DNA of 64,000 bases, taken from the NCBI GenBank assembly GCA_903883645.1, contig CAISBR010000021.1, positions 115,819-179,818 on the forward strand. Reading direction: 5' to 3'. The notes beneath the pieces are model-generated. The model was not told where the DNA came from. It ran no database searches and was given only the letters and a program-made list of their open reading frames with translations. Shown in pieces: positions 17,701 through 25,425 of this stretch; positions within the stretch are counted from its first letter, which is position 1; each line of letters begins with the position of its first letter. A program made the translations under genes and the position numbers. This DNA is from an uncultured Myxococcales bacterium. Its GTDB lineage: Bacteria > Myxococcota_A > UBA9042.

Positions 17701-17839
17701 TGGCGAGGCCGCCCCCAAGCAAGAGACGGTGCGGCGCGACCGGCCCAAGATTGGCCGCAACGACGCCTGCTGGTGCGGTAGTGGCCAAAAGTACAAGAAG
17801 TGCCACATGACTGCAGACGAAGCTGGTGCCGCAACCTAG
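14708..17839 (+). CDS. secA: Protein translocase ATPase SecA
   Basis: 1043 residues. SecA is the ATPase motor that pushes unfolded preproteins through SecYEG. Visible features are Walker A M-R-T-G-E-G-K-T near residue 101, Walker B with D-E-V-D-S-I-L-I-D-E-A-R-T-P-L near 222, the N-M-A-G-R-G-T-D motif of the second nucleotide-binding half, and G-R-A-G-R-Q-G-D-P-G. It ends in a SEC-C zinc-binding tail C-W-C-G-S-G-x7-C-H. It is longer than E. coli SecA (901), mainly through a Gln/Ala-rich linker (about residues 895-1005) before the zinc tail. ATG 14708 has AAGGA upstream and gives the family start M-F-K-Q-L-L-A-K. The in-frame ATG 14558 would add an unrelated extension. The many exported proteins nearby depend on this pathway. 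Confidence 0.97.
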   Translation: MFKQLLAKTFGTKNEREIKKIRPIVTQINALEPRIKALDDDGLRAMTGTFKERLSRGATLDDILPEAFAVTREAAWRRLGQRHYDVQMIGGYALHKGMVAEMRTGEGKTLVATLPAYLNALAGRGTHVVTVNDYLAARDCEWMSKVYNFLGLSTGVITTQLDEHLRRSAYNADITYGQNNELGFDYLRDNMKYSLDDYVHRYLPSAHDAKADKLLPFAIVDEVDSILIDEARTPLIISGRGEGTTEPYVRANAIVAFLKRDLDYIVDEKAHSVALTESGVDKVEQRLKIGNLYDGPNMHWVHYVTACLKAHTLFRLEVNYLIEDGKIVIIDEHTGRKMPGRQWSDGIHQAIEAKEGLKVQEETHTLATITFQNYFRMYEKLCGMTGTAETEAEEFAKIYNLDCLVIPTNKPITRLDHEDVVYKTERAKFKRAIEHIQEANAKGQPILVGTISVEKSQFLSDLLGETGIKHNVLNAKQHAREADIVAQAGRLGAVTISTNMAGRGTDILLGGNPELLARSEVFGGGSVHQEFDEGNPEYQATLARFKQECADEKLEVLKAGGLLILGTERHESRRIDNQLRGRAGRQGDPGESQFYLSLDDDLMRIFGGDRVRKIMEFLRIPEDEPIVDRMVTNAISDAQKRLEGQHFDSRKNVLEYDDVMNLQRKAIYALRRKVLSTSQTDVLVQKALGEQVHRLVDNACPEGRNALDWDLDALEDEIFEATKEDLDLQEVPREFETIQHSVEVALQKEYAERRTRMIQQILTTIDHDETAEAAVEAKDQAEKHWSFMERQEYLQGIDTHWREHLRIMDGLKEGVYLEAYAQKDPKLIYKQKGYELFKQMIERIENQLVARMFEVEVKDAEEIEEMERQAELRRQRAKQLMTEQHLSQGLHDEAVALVDNAAMQAQTQAALAQRQAMAQQQMAQLSPEKRQALQNRAQRMAVRAQQSVAVYANKKQQAQQVQPLATRQAPAAISGLPPELQDDDDAQAIADQLAQGDSGEAAPKQETVRRDRPKIGRNDACWCGSGQKYKKCHMTADEAGAAT

Positions 17840-17973
17840 GCCGATTGCACGCGAGCCGCGCAGGTGCTGTGGGCCGTTTATGAACTTTCGGGCCCCCGCC
17901 TGCGTCTGATACGAAGCCGGTAGCGTCTCTGTTGCGACCGTGTATCATGCGCGCGAGCAAGCGGGAGATCAGG

Positions 17974-19686
17974 GTGGCCGAGGTTTACGGCAATCGCTAC
18001 GAAGTGATCGAGCGCGTCGGCGACGGCGGCATGGCCTCGGTCTTTCGCGGTTCCGATACCGTGCTGCGGCGCGACGTGGCGATCAAAGTTATGCACCCGC
18101 ACTTGGCGGGCCGGCAAGACGCCCGCGCGCGCTTTACCCGCGAAGCCCAGTCGATTGCCCGGTTAAAGCACCCAAATATCGTTGATGTATATGACTTTTC
18201 GGTGGGCACCGAAGAAGAATCGTACCTCGTCACCGAATTTGTGCACGGCGAGACGCTGTCGGCCTTTGCCAATGCGCACGGGCCGTTCTGGCCCCAGTGT
18301 GCCGCGCTGATCGGCCACGCGATGACGAGCGCGCTCGCCCACGCCCACGCGGCGGGCATTATTCACCGCGACATTAAGCCAGATAATCTAATGATTTCGA
18401 GGGATGGGCAGCTCAAGCTCATGGACTTTGGCATTGCCACGGCCATCGACATGGAGGGTATGACCGCCACCGGCGCGATTGTTGGCTCGCCCGCGCACAT
18501 GGCGCCCGAACAGATCGAGGGCGAAGACCTAGACGCGCGCTGCGACGTGTTTGCCTGCGGTATTGTGCTGTATTTCTTAGTGACGCGGCGGCTGCCGTTT
18601 ACCGCAGCGAATCCCCATGCGCTGTTTCGGCTGATTCTAGAGGGCAAGTACGAGTCGCCGATGCGTCATAACACCGCGGTCGACCGACAGTTCGAGGCGA
18701 TGATCGCCCGCTGCTTGGCGCGGAACCGCGATGACCGCTACGCCTCGGCCACGGACCTGCAGAACGCGTTGTCGAGCTATCTCAAAGGTTTTCGGATGAG
18801 CGATGTGGCGACGCTGTTGCCGCGATTCCTAAAGGCGCCCGAGCTGTTTCAGTTCGACCTAAAGCCAGCCTTGGTCGAGAACTGGACGGCGGAGGGCAGG
18901 CGCTATGCCCAAACCAATCAACTGGCGCTGGCGATCGATGCCTTTCAGCGGGCGCTGGCTATCGACTCAGGGGCGGATGAGGCCAAAAAGGGGCTTGCCA
19001 ACCTGACCTCGCGCAGCCGGCGGCGCAAAAAGGTGATGCGATTTGCAGCTGTGGTGGTGGGTTTCGCGGCGTTGGCGACTGCGGGTTACGGCCTCATGTA
19101 CTTGCCGGTGCCGGAGCCACTGAAGACGGGGCCCGCGCGCGGCGTCGGCCTTGACGAGACCAAGATTGGCAGCCCCGCGCTCGTTCAGGCTGAGCCCAAG
19201 ACAGTGCCGCCGAGCTTGCCTGTACCAAAGGCGGCCACTCCGACCGAGCCAGTGGCGACGGAGCCGGCGCAGCCTGCGGTCAATCCAGCGAATCCAGTGC
19301 AAGTGGCGGCTGTGACAGACCGGCGCGCAACGGGACGCAAGCTGGCCTCGGTCGACTGGAAGGCGCTGAATAGAAAGGGCAGCCAAGCCGCGCAGACGAC
19401 GCCACCGCCGCCAGTCGACCCGCCCGTGTTGGTCGATGTGCAACTGTCGTGCGTGCCGCCGTCGGCAGCCTTGCGCTTTCGCCAAGAATCGTTTAATGGT
19501 TTTGCGCAGCTACAGCTTGAGCCGGGCAGCTACAGCTTTGTGTGTGAGTGGCCGCAAGCCGCGTGCCCGGGCTGCGACCCGCTGCTCACGCCATTTCCGG
19601 TGTACGGCAAAGACAAGGGCAACGGTCCCAAGCGCTACAAGGGCCTGCGCGAAGATGCCCCCGGTTTTCGCGACGCGGGCAAGTAA
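17974..19686 (+). CDS. Transmembrane Ser/Thr protein kinase, PknB-like
   Basis: 570 residues from a GTG start preceded by GGGAG; ATG 17947 is an in-frame alternative without such a site. The kinase domain (about 9-270) has the Gly loop V-G-D-G-G-M-A-S-V, Lys38 in V-A-I-K, catalytic H-R-D-I-K-P-D-N (Asp133) and D-F-G (Asp151), so it should be active. A TPR-like segment follows (about 310-350). One membrane helix (about 370-390) leads to a Pro/Ala-rich outer region and a C-terminal domain of about 85 residues with four Cys, including C-P-G-C. This outer part may sense an envelope signal. Such Hanks-type kinases are numerous in Myxococcota. No matching phosphatase or forkhead-associated protein is adjacent. 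Confidence 0.92.
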   Translation: MAEVYGNRYEVIERVGDGGMASVFRGSDTVLRRDVAIKVMHPHLAGRQDARARFTREAQSIARLKHPNIVDVYDFSVGTEEESYLVTEFVHGETLSAFANAHGPFWPQCAALIGHAMTSALAHAHAAGIIHRDIKPDNLMISRDGQLKLMDFGIATAIDMEGMTATGAIVGSPAHMAPEQIEGEDLDARCDVFACGIVLYFLVTRRLPFTAANPHALFRLILEGKYESPMRHNTAVDRQFEAMIARCLARNRDDRYASATDLQNALSSYLKGFRMSDVATLLPRFLKAPELFQFDLKPALVENWTAEGRRYAQTNQLALAIDAFQRALAIDSGADEAKKGLANLTSRSRRRKKVMRFAAVVVGFAALATAGYGLMYLPVPEPLKTGPARGVGLDETKIGSPALVQAEPKTVPPSLPVPKAATPTEPVATEPAQPAVNPANPVQVAAVTDRRATGRKLASVDWKALNRKGSQAAQTTPPPPVDPPVLVDVQLSCVPPSAALRFRQESFNGFAQLQLEPGSYSFVCEWPQAACPGCDPLLTPFPVYGKDKGNGPKRYKGLREDAPGFRDAGK

Positions 19687-19717
19687 TGGCCTGCATTTCG
19701 ATGTATTTCTAGCAGGT

Positions 19718-20191
19718 TCAGGCCCTGTGCGCCTTCGCCAACCGCTGCTCGCGGCGCGACACAGCCCGGTTGTTGCGGGCGCGATCGTCATCGTTGTCAA
19801 TCAGCATGGGCGGCACTTCGACCGGGCGGCCGTCGCAATCCACCGCCACAAACACCACATAAGCGGTGTTGGCGTGCTCGCGGGGTTCGTCGTAGCGCTG
19901 CCGCCAGACCTGGACTTCGACTTCCATCGACGTGCGGCCTGTGTAGCATAACCTAGCCTCAACGCTGACGATATCGCCCAAGCGGATCGGCGTGATGAAG
20001 TGTACGTCGTCGAATGCGACCGTGACGGCGACGGTGCGGGCGTGGCGACCGGAGCAGATGCCGGCGGCGATGTCGATCCAGCTGAGGATTTGGCCGCCGA
20101 AGCAGGTGCCGAAGGCGTTGGTGTGCTGCGGCAGCACCAGCTCGGTCATGGTGGTTTGCGATTCAGAGGGATGGCGCGGCGTTGGATTCAT
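19718..20191 (-). CDS. Acyl-CoA thioesterase, hotdog fold (YciA-like)
   Basis: 157 residues. Such enzymes hydrolyse acyl-CoA to free acid and CoA in the cytoplasm. The block N-A-F-G-T-C-F-G-G-Q-I-L-S-W-I-D (residues about 25-40) carries the family pattern N-x-x-G-x-x-F-G-G-x-L-x-x-x-D with the catalytic Asp. A second conserved strand V-S-V-E-A-R-L-C-Y-T-G-R-T-S-M-E-V is typical of hexameric hotdog thioesterases. A Glu/Arg-rich tail follows. ATG 20191 fits the family start. It is convergent with the kinase gene and divergent from the HEAT-repeat gene. The chain-length preference cannot be read from sequence. Confidence 0.9.
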   Translation of the reverse strand: MNPTPRHPSESQTTMTELVLPQHTNAFGTCFGGQILSWIDIAAGICSGRHARTVAVTVAFDDVHFITPIRLGDIVSVEARLCYTGRTSMEVEVQVWRQRYDEPREHANTAYVVFVAVDCDGRPVEVPPMLIDNDDDRARNNRAVSRREQRLAKAHRA

Positions 20192-20338
20192 GGCGCGAGG
20201 CTACCACCGCTCGCTGGGCCGCTACAACCTGCCCAAATCGGAATAACGGCGCAGCCGCGTGGGTTGCTCAGCGACCGCTGGACTTCCCCGCTCGCTTGCG
20301 GTATCTGCCGGCAGCCCGCCACTGGGCCACGAGTTCGG

Positions 20339-21073
20339 ATGTCGACCACTCTGATTCGCCGTGATCTTGCCCTGTCGGACCCCGACCTCGTCGCCCAAGG
20401 CCTGCGTCGGCTGGCGCGCTGGCTGGGAACGGACACCAACAACGTGCGGCCCGCCGAATTTAGCCAACGCCGCGCCGAGTTGCTCGACCTTGAGCCGCGT
20501 TTGCTCGAGCTGTCGCGCAGCCAAGACGACATGGTTCGCGAGCTGGCCACCGACGCCCTGGGCGCCTTCTTGGGCGATGCCGCCGTGGCCCGGCTGGTCG
20601 AACTCGCCGAGGATTCGTGTGAGCGCGTGCGGGCTTCGGCCGTCGGCGCGCTTGAGTATTGGCCCGATCACCCCAAGGCGCGCGTGCTGCTGCTGGCCTC
20701 GAGCGCAGGCGGCCACTGGACCGTGCGGATGCGGGCGACGCGCGCGCTGGGCGGCTTTAGCGGAGCCGATGTGATCGAAGTGCTGATGGAAGGTCTTCTA
20801 GACCCAGATAGTTACGTGCGCTTTGCTGCCGCCGACAGTCTTCGCCGCCAGCCGGCCGAGACGTTCTTGCCGCGGCTGCGTCAGTATGCCGACTACCCCG
20901 CGCCCCATTTGCTCGATGCGGCGATCGACCTGCTTGGCGACGCGGGCACGCGCGAGGACGAGAAGTTCCTCAGTCATGTCGGGGGCTTGTTCAACCTATC
21001 GCAGCCCAAGTTCATTCGCTCATGGGCACGCAAGGCCGCCAAGCGCATCCGCATCCGGCTTGCCAAAGCCTAA
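20339..21073 (+). CDS. HEAT-repeat protein
   Basis: 244 residues, almost entirely helical, with several HEAT/PBS-lyase-like repeats (for example L-A-T-D-A-L-G-A-F, V-R-A-S-A-V-G-A-L, M-R-A-T-R-A-L-G-G-F and V-R-F-A-A-A-D-S-L-R), spaced about 30-40 residues apart. No signal peptide or enzyme motif is visible, so it is probably a cytoplasmic protein-binding scaffold. The ATG at 20339 (M-S-T-T-L-I-R-R) is the first start outside the divergent thioesterase gene; its ribosome-binding site is weak. The DedA gene starts 9 bases downstream, so the two are likely co-transcribed. No specific partner can be named. Confidence 0.8.
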   Translation: MSTTLIRRDLALSDPDLVAQGLRRLARWLGTDTNNVRPAEFSQRRAELLDLEPRLLELSRSQDDMVRELATDALGAFLGDAAVARLVELAEDSCERVRASAVGALEYWPDHPKARVLLLASSAGGHWTVRMRATRALGGFSGADVIEVLMEGLLDPDSYVRFAAADSLRRQPAETFLPRLRQYADYPAPHLLDAAIDLLGDAGTREDEKFLSHVGGLFNLSQPKFIRSWARKAAKRIRIRLAKA

Positions 21074-21082
21074 GGCCAACTC

Positions 21083-21811
21083 ATGCTCGATTCGCTGCTT
21101 TTGCACTCGCTCGACCTGGGCGCAGGCCTGCCGCTGGCGGGAATCTTGCCCGATTTCGCGGCGATCCAGGGCTGGTTGCACGGTCTGGGGCTCGGCCAAG
21201 TATGGGGATTTTGCTTCGGCATCTTGCTGCTTTGCGGCTTTGGACTGCCGATTCCAGAGGATGTGACCCTTATCATCTGCGGCTATTCGACCTATCAGCT
21301 CAATCAAGACGGCCACTTGGGCAGCGGCTGGCATCTGGTCGGCATTGCGATCCTGATTAGCCTCGCGGGCGTGCTCATCGGCGATGCCACCATGTTCACG
21401 CTGGGCCGCAAGCTGGGGCAGCGCCTGATGGTGCGCAAGCCCTTCTCGACGATCTTGGGCAACGGACGCTACGAGAAGGCCGTGGAATTTCTAGAGAAAC
21501 GTGGTGCGCATGTGCTGTTTTCGGCGCGCTTCATGCCCGGTCTGCGCTCGGCGGTGTTCTTTACCTCGGGTACGCTGGGTATCAAGCTCTCTACGTTTCT
21601 GTTTTATGATGGTCTTGCGGCGCTGCTGTCGGTGCCGGCCCTGGTCGGCTGCTCGTGGTATTTTGGCGAGCAAATCCACCTAGTTGAAGAGTGGGCCAAG
21701 AAAAGCGAGCTGGGCATCCTGGGCCTCATCGTGGCGCTGGCGCTGGCGGCTTTGGGCAAGTGGTGGTGGGGGCAGCGCAAGCAGGCCAACGGCGGCGACT
21801 TGCAAGCGTAG
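21083..21811 (+). CDS. DedA family membrane protein
   Basis: 242 residues with about five hydrophobic segments. DedA proteins are inner-membrane transporters, several of which flip undecaprenyl phosphate or phospholipids. The family hallmarks are present: an E residue in L-P-I-P-E-D near residue 59, G-D-x-x-x-F-x-L-G-R-x-x-G (G-D-A-T-M-F-T-L-G-R-K-L-G), and F-S-A-R-F-M-P-G-L-R-S-A-V-F-F-T-S-G near residue 149, with the conserved R and P-G-x-R. The length is slightly above the usual about 200-220. It follows the HEAT gene by 9 bases. The lipid carried is not predictable here. Confidence 0.92.
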   Translation: MLDSLLLHSLDLGAGLPLAGILPDFAAIQGWLHGLGLGQVWGFCFGILLLCGFGLPIPEDVTLIICGYSTYQLNQDGHLGSGWHLVGIAILISLAGVLIGDATMFTLGRKLGQRLMVRKPFSTILGNGRYEKAVEFLEKRGAHVLFSARFMPGLRSAVFFTSGTLGIKLSTFLFYDGLAALLSVPALVGCSWYFGEQIHLVEEWAKKSELGILGLIVALALAALGKWWWGQRKQANGGDLQA

Positions 21812-21823
21812 CGGTTGGTTTCG

Positions 21824-23062
21824 CTAGAGCCGGCCCGGATATGCCTGTAGTGCGGCGGCGAGCACCTGGCAAGAACGTTGCAGCTTCGGTACTTGCAGCA
21901 CGTACGCGGCGCGGGCTTGGCGGCGGCCCAACTCGGGATTGGCGTAAAAACCATCGCCCGGCGCCAGCATCACGGTCGCACCCTCGAACGAGAAGTCGCG
22001 CAGCATAAAAATGCAGAACTTTTCGGCATCGTCGACCGGCAGCTCGACCATCAAGTAAAACGCGCCCTCGGGCGTCGCCGCGTTCACCCCTGGGATTTGC
22101 CGCAGTCCGGCCACCAGCGCGTCGCGACGCAGGTGATACTCAGCGATATTGCTAGCCAATTCGTCAGCCGGCGTGAGCAAGGCGGCCTCGGCGGCGAGCA
22201 TGTCGACCACCGGCGGCGACAGGCGGCACTGGGCAAATTTCAGCATCGCTGCGCGCAGTTCTGCGTTGCGGGTCACGACACAGCCGACGCGGGCGCCGCA
22301 GGCCGAGTAGCGCTTCGACACGGAGTCAACCAAGATGGCGTTGTCGGCAAAACCGGGCTCAGCCAGCAGGCTGGGGGCGGTGGTGCGGCCCTGTAACACC
22401 GCATCATCGTAAACAAAATCGCGATACACTTCGTCGCTAATAAAGAACACATCGCGGCTGCGACACACCTCGCCGATGGCGCGCAGCTCGGCCGCGGAGT
22501 AGACCGTGCCGGTGGGGTTGCCGGGCGAACTGATGAGTAGCACTCGGGTCTTGGGGCCGATCGCCGCGGCCACTTGCTCGGCGGTCACGCGAAAGCCGCT
22601 GGCGGCAGTCGTGGTGATCGCGCGCACACCTACAGAAAGCAAGTGCGCGTAACCCCAGTAGTTTGGATAGTACGGCTCGGTGACCAGCACCTCGTCGCCC
22701 GCGTCGCAGGTCGCACCAATGGCAAACAGCAATGCCTCGGAACCGCCCACCGTCGCAATAATGTGATCGGGCTCGATTGGCCCCCCACCGGCGGCAATCC
22801 CTAGGCCGTTGTAGTAGTTGGCCAGGGCCTGCCGGTAATGCAGACTGCCCTCGCTGGCGCCATAGGCCAGCACCTTTTCGTCAAAATCGTGGTACGCCTG
22901 GATCATCGCCCGCGGCGTGGCAATGTCGGGTTGGCCGATGTTCAGATGCAGCACTTCGAGCCCGCGGCGCTTGGCGTCGTCAGCATAGGGCGTAAGTCTG
23001 CGTATCGGCGAGGCTTGCGCGGTTAGGCCGCGCTGCGAAGGGGCAAGACGGGCGATGCTCAT
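21824..23062 (-). CDS. Class I/II pyridoxal-phosphate aminotransferase
   Basis: 412 residues, fold type I, aspartate-aminotransferase-like. Lys250 in D-S-V-S-K-R-Y-S-A-C-G-A-R-V-G is the cofactor lysine. The motif S-S-P-G-N-P-T-G-T (178-186) and I-S-D-E-V-Y-R (208-214) are the usual cofactor and substrate contacts, and a C-terminal Arg region is expected to bind the substrate carboxylate. The start M-S-I-A-R-L-A-P-S matches aspartate or aromatic aminotransferases. The amino donor is unknown. A 57-base gap separates it from the gene upstream, so it may belong to the same leftward run. Confidence 0.92.
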   Translation of the reverse strand: MSIARLAPSQRGLTAQASPIRRLTPYADDAKRRGLEVLHLNIGQPDIATPRAMIQAYHDFDEKVLAYGASEGSLHYRQALANYYNGLGIAAGGGPIEPDHIIATVGGSEALLFAIGATCDAGDEVLVTEPYYPNYWGYAHLLSVGVRAITTTAASGFRVTAEQVAAAIGPKTRVLLISSPGNPTGTVYSAAELRAIGEVCRSRDVFFISDEVYRDFVYDDAVLQGRTTAPSLLAEPGFADNAILVDSVSKRYSACGARVGCVVTRNAELRAAMLKFAQCRLSPPVVDMLAAEAALLTPADELASNIAEYHLRRDALVAGLRQIPGVNAATPEGAFYLMVELPVDDAEKFCIFMLRDFSFEGATVMLAPGDGFYANPELGRRQARAAYVLQVPKLQRSCQVLAAALQAYPGRL

Positions 23063-23119
23063 GGTGGGGCAGGGCTGGCGACCGCGCGCCGGGGGGCGTA
23101 GCGTGCCCTGTTTGGCGGC

Positions 23120-23569
23120 TCAGGGCAATCGGCTGGCCGTGCGTCCGACGCTTTGCAAGAACGCCACTAGGTCGCGGCGCAGGTCAAAATGCAGGCGCAC
23201 CATGGCGCGCGGCACTCCGCCCTCGCTAAGCGTGCCCCACAGCGTCGTCGCGGAGTAAATGGGCCGCATCAGGCTGGGATGCTTGGCGCCCGCGAATTGC
23301 ACGGTGCGGCCGTCGTCGGTCTGGACCTCAAATGTGTAGCTAACATGGCGCGGCCGCGACAGCTTGAGCTGCAGCCGCCCACGAATCGGCTGGTGGCTGG
23401 CGAGGTGTTCAAAGGTGGCCGTGCCGGTCATCTCGGCGTCGATCACCCGCACCGAGCCGGTGGGGCGCGGCAAGGTCACATCGATGTAGACCTCGCAAAG
23501 GCGCGTTACGGCGGGCTGATCGACCTCGAAGTAACTGCCGCGGAGCGTTTCGGTGAACACCAAGCTCAT
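23120..23569 (-). CDS. Small protein resembling a domain of GMC-type oxidoreductases
   Basis: 149 residues, no signal peptide and no Cys-rich region. It is probably all beta. The order F-T-E-T-L-R-G at the start, a T-G-T-A-T-F block, G-R-L-x-L-K-L, then Y-T-F-E-V-Q-T-D-D-G and T-T-L-W-G-T-L-S-E-G-G recalls the extra beta domain attached to some cholesterol-oxidase-like GMC oxidoreductases. That likeness is from memory and untested; otherwise the protein is unassigned. Its ATG overlaps the stop of the upstream degenerate DsbA-like gene (ATGA), so the two are translationally coupled. Confidence 0.7.
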   Translation of the reverse strand: MSLVFTETLRGSYFEVDQPAVTRLCEVYIDVTLPRPTGSVRVIDAEMTGTATFEHLASHQPIRGRLQLKLSRPRHVSYTFEVQTDDGRTVQFAGAKHPSLMRPIYSATTLWGTLSEGGVPRAMVRLHFDLRRDLVAFLQSVGRTASRLP

Positions 23570-25419
23570 TGCGCGTTCCTTTGGGCTCGCGACATGGGTT
23601 CGCTCAACTGGGCGGCCGTGGCTTGCACGAGGCGCGCCTCTTCGAGCGGCCCGCGGTAGAGGCGGCTGGCCACAAACACCACTGGTTCGTCGCCACAGTC
23701 GATTTGCTTGCGCACGCCCGCCATTGCGGCAAGTGCTAGCTCAGGGCTGGCGGACTGCCACGCAGCGCTCGCTTGTTCTGGAGCTATGCGAAGTTGCTTG
23801 GCCAGCCAGGCTGGGCCCAACCCCGTTCCCGCCTTGGCATCGAGCAGCCCGTCGACCACCTCGGGCAGGCGCTTTAGGCTTGCCCCGGCCAGCAGCGCGC
23901 GCATCGCCTCGCCACGCGGGTCCTTCTTCCCCTGTAGCGCGCCCACATGCAGCGCGATCGGCGCCTTGGCATCGCTCGGCCGGCGCTTGAGCATGGTCCA
24001 GGCGGCGCGCGACGCCAGGCTGCCCGGCTCGAGCAGCAGCACCACCCGGTTGCCGTTGCCGCCCATCGCTGGCAATTGCCAAAGACTTTCGATATCTTCA
24101 GGCTCGCTCAGGTCGAGCTCTTCGTCGCCAAACCACTGGCCGCGCTCGATCACGTGGGCATACGCCTGCTCGGCAGAGACGTGGCTTTGCAGCGCAATGT
24201 GGAAGGCCCGGCTAGCTTCGAGCATCGCCTCAGAAAGCCCGGCATCGCCGACGCGGCCCAACCACACCCTTCCATTTAGAAAGACGCTGCCAGGCTGGGC
24301 CTTGATGTGCCGCGCCTGCTCGGCCTGGGTGTGCAGCCACACCGCCAGTCGGGGCTCGCGCAGCAGGCGTTCCCAGCGCGCCTCCGCACCGGTGGAGCGC
24401 ACCGCTTGCCGCACACTCTCAGGCGTCCATGGTTGGCTGCCGTTCAGCAGGACTTGCAGCACCGCCCCACGCTCAGGCAGCTCGCTCAGCGCGGCCACGC
24501 CCGCGCTCAGAGTCTCGCCGCCGCGGTTGGCCAATACGCGCACCACCACTCGCATCGTCGGGCGTGCCCCAGCAATCTTGCTAAGTTGTGTCGCCTCAAG
24601 CGTGGTCCAGGCTTGCGACGGATCGACAAAAATCGTCAGTGTGAGCTCGGCGCTAGCATCGCCACTGCTCAGGTCGCCCGGCAGCGGTGCCACCTTGAAG
24701 AGCGGCCCCAGCACGCCCCGCACGTGGGTAGTGGCTTGCTCGAGCCGCAGCGCATCAAAAGCTCCAAGCACTTCGGGGTGATGGCGCACTATGCCCAGTC
24801 GCTCGCCATCCGTGCCCGGGCCAAAGGCCTGCTCGTCGTTGTCGGCCTGCCACTGCGCCAGGCTAACTAGGCGCCGCAGCTGCAGTTCGGGTGGCTCGCC
24901 GCTAAGCCCCTGGCCATTGATCAGCGCGGAAGGGGTCGCCCGCACGCCAAACGCCAGGGCCGCCTGCCGTTCGCGCTCCACAATTCGCTTGACCTGCGGG
25001 CTGTTCAAGTCACTCGCCAAGCGACCGCGGTCCATTCCAGCCGCCTCGGCAGCCCGCAAGATCGCGGTATCGTCGGGCTTGGACTCGCTAAAAAGCGCTT
25101 GCACAAAGCCTAGTTCACGACCCTGCAGCCGGGCCGCCACGGCCGCTTGCGCCGCCACTTGCGCCAGAGGATGCGCGCTCAGCGGCACGTGGTGCAGCAC
25201 CAGGGTAACGCCATTTTGCTGCAGCGCGGCGAATTGCGGCCACGCGCGGCGGGTATGCGGGCAGTCGAGGTCGACGAACAGGCGCACGGTCAGCGGAGCG
25301 TGGTGCCGCTCGGCCTGGGCCGCCAATGCACCCGCCCACGCAGGCTGTGCCGGTAGCTGCGCAGCGCCGGCAAGTATCGCCAGCGCGAGCAGGTGCGCAG
25401 CAAAAGAGCTTGTCGTCAT
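23566..25419 (-). CDS. Exported degenerate multi-domain DsbA-like protein
   Basis: 617 residues with a classical signal peptide ending A-W-A near residue 29 (no lipobox Cys). Domain 1 is thioredoxin/DsbA-like: V-D-L-D-C-P-H-T near residue 51 sits where CxxC should be but the second Cys is Thr, while A-T-P-S-A-L-I-N-G keeps the cis-proline loop. Two further stretches near residues 255 and 455 align with the starts of DsbA-like domains but have no Cys at the active site. The protein therefore cannot catalyse dithiol exchange in the usual way. It lies 6 bases after the triple-DsbA gene and looks like a diverged copy, perhaps acting as a binding partner or holdase. It overlaps the next gene by four bases. 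Confidence 0.8.
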   Translation of the reverse strand: MTTSSFAAHLLALAILAGAAQLPAQPAWAGALAAQAERHHAPLTVRLFVDLDCPHTRRAWPQFAALQQNGVTLVLHHVPLSAHPLAQVAAQAAVAARLQGRELGFVQALFSESKPDDTAILRAAEAAGMDRGRLASDLNSPQVKRIVERERQAALAFGVRATPSALINGQGLSGEPPELQLRRLVSLAQWQADNDEQAFGPGTDGERLGIVRHHPEVLGAFDALRLEQATTHVRGVLGPLFKVAPLPGDLSSGDASAELTLTIFVDPSQAWTTLEATQLSKIAGARPTMRVVVRVLANRGGETLSAGVAALSELPERGAVLQVLLNGSQPWTPESVRQAVRSTGAEARWERLLREPRLAVWLHTQAEQARHIKAQPGSVFLNGRVWLGRVGDAGLSEAMLEASRAFHIALQSHVSAEQAYAHVIERGQWFGDEELDLSEPEDIESLWQLPAMGGNGNRVVLLLEPGSLASRAAWTMLKRRPSDAKAPIALHVGALQGKKDPRGEAMRALLAGASLKRLPEVVDGLLDAKAGTGLGPAWLAKQLRIAPEQASAAWQSASPELALAAMAGVRKQIDCGDEPVVFVASRLYRGPLEEARLVQATAAQLSEPMSRAQRNAQ

Positions 25420-25425
25420 AGCGGG

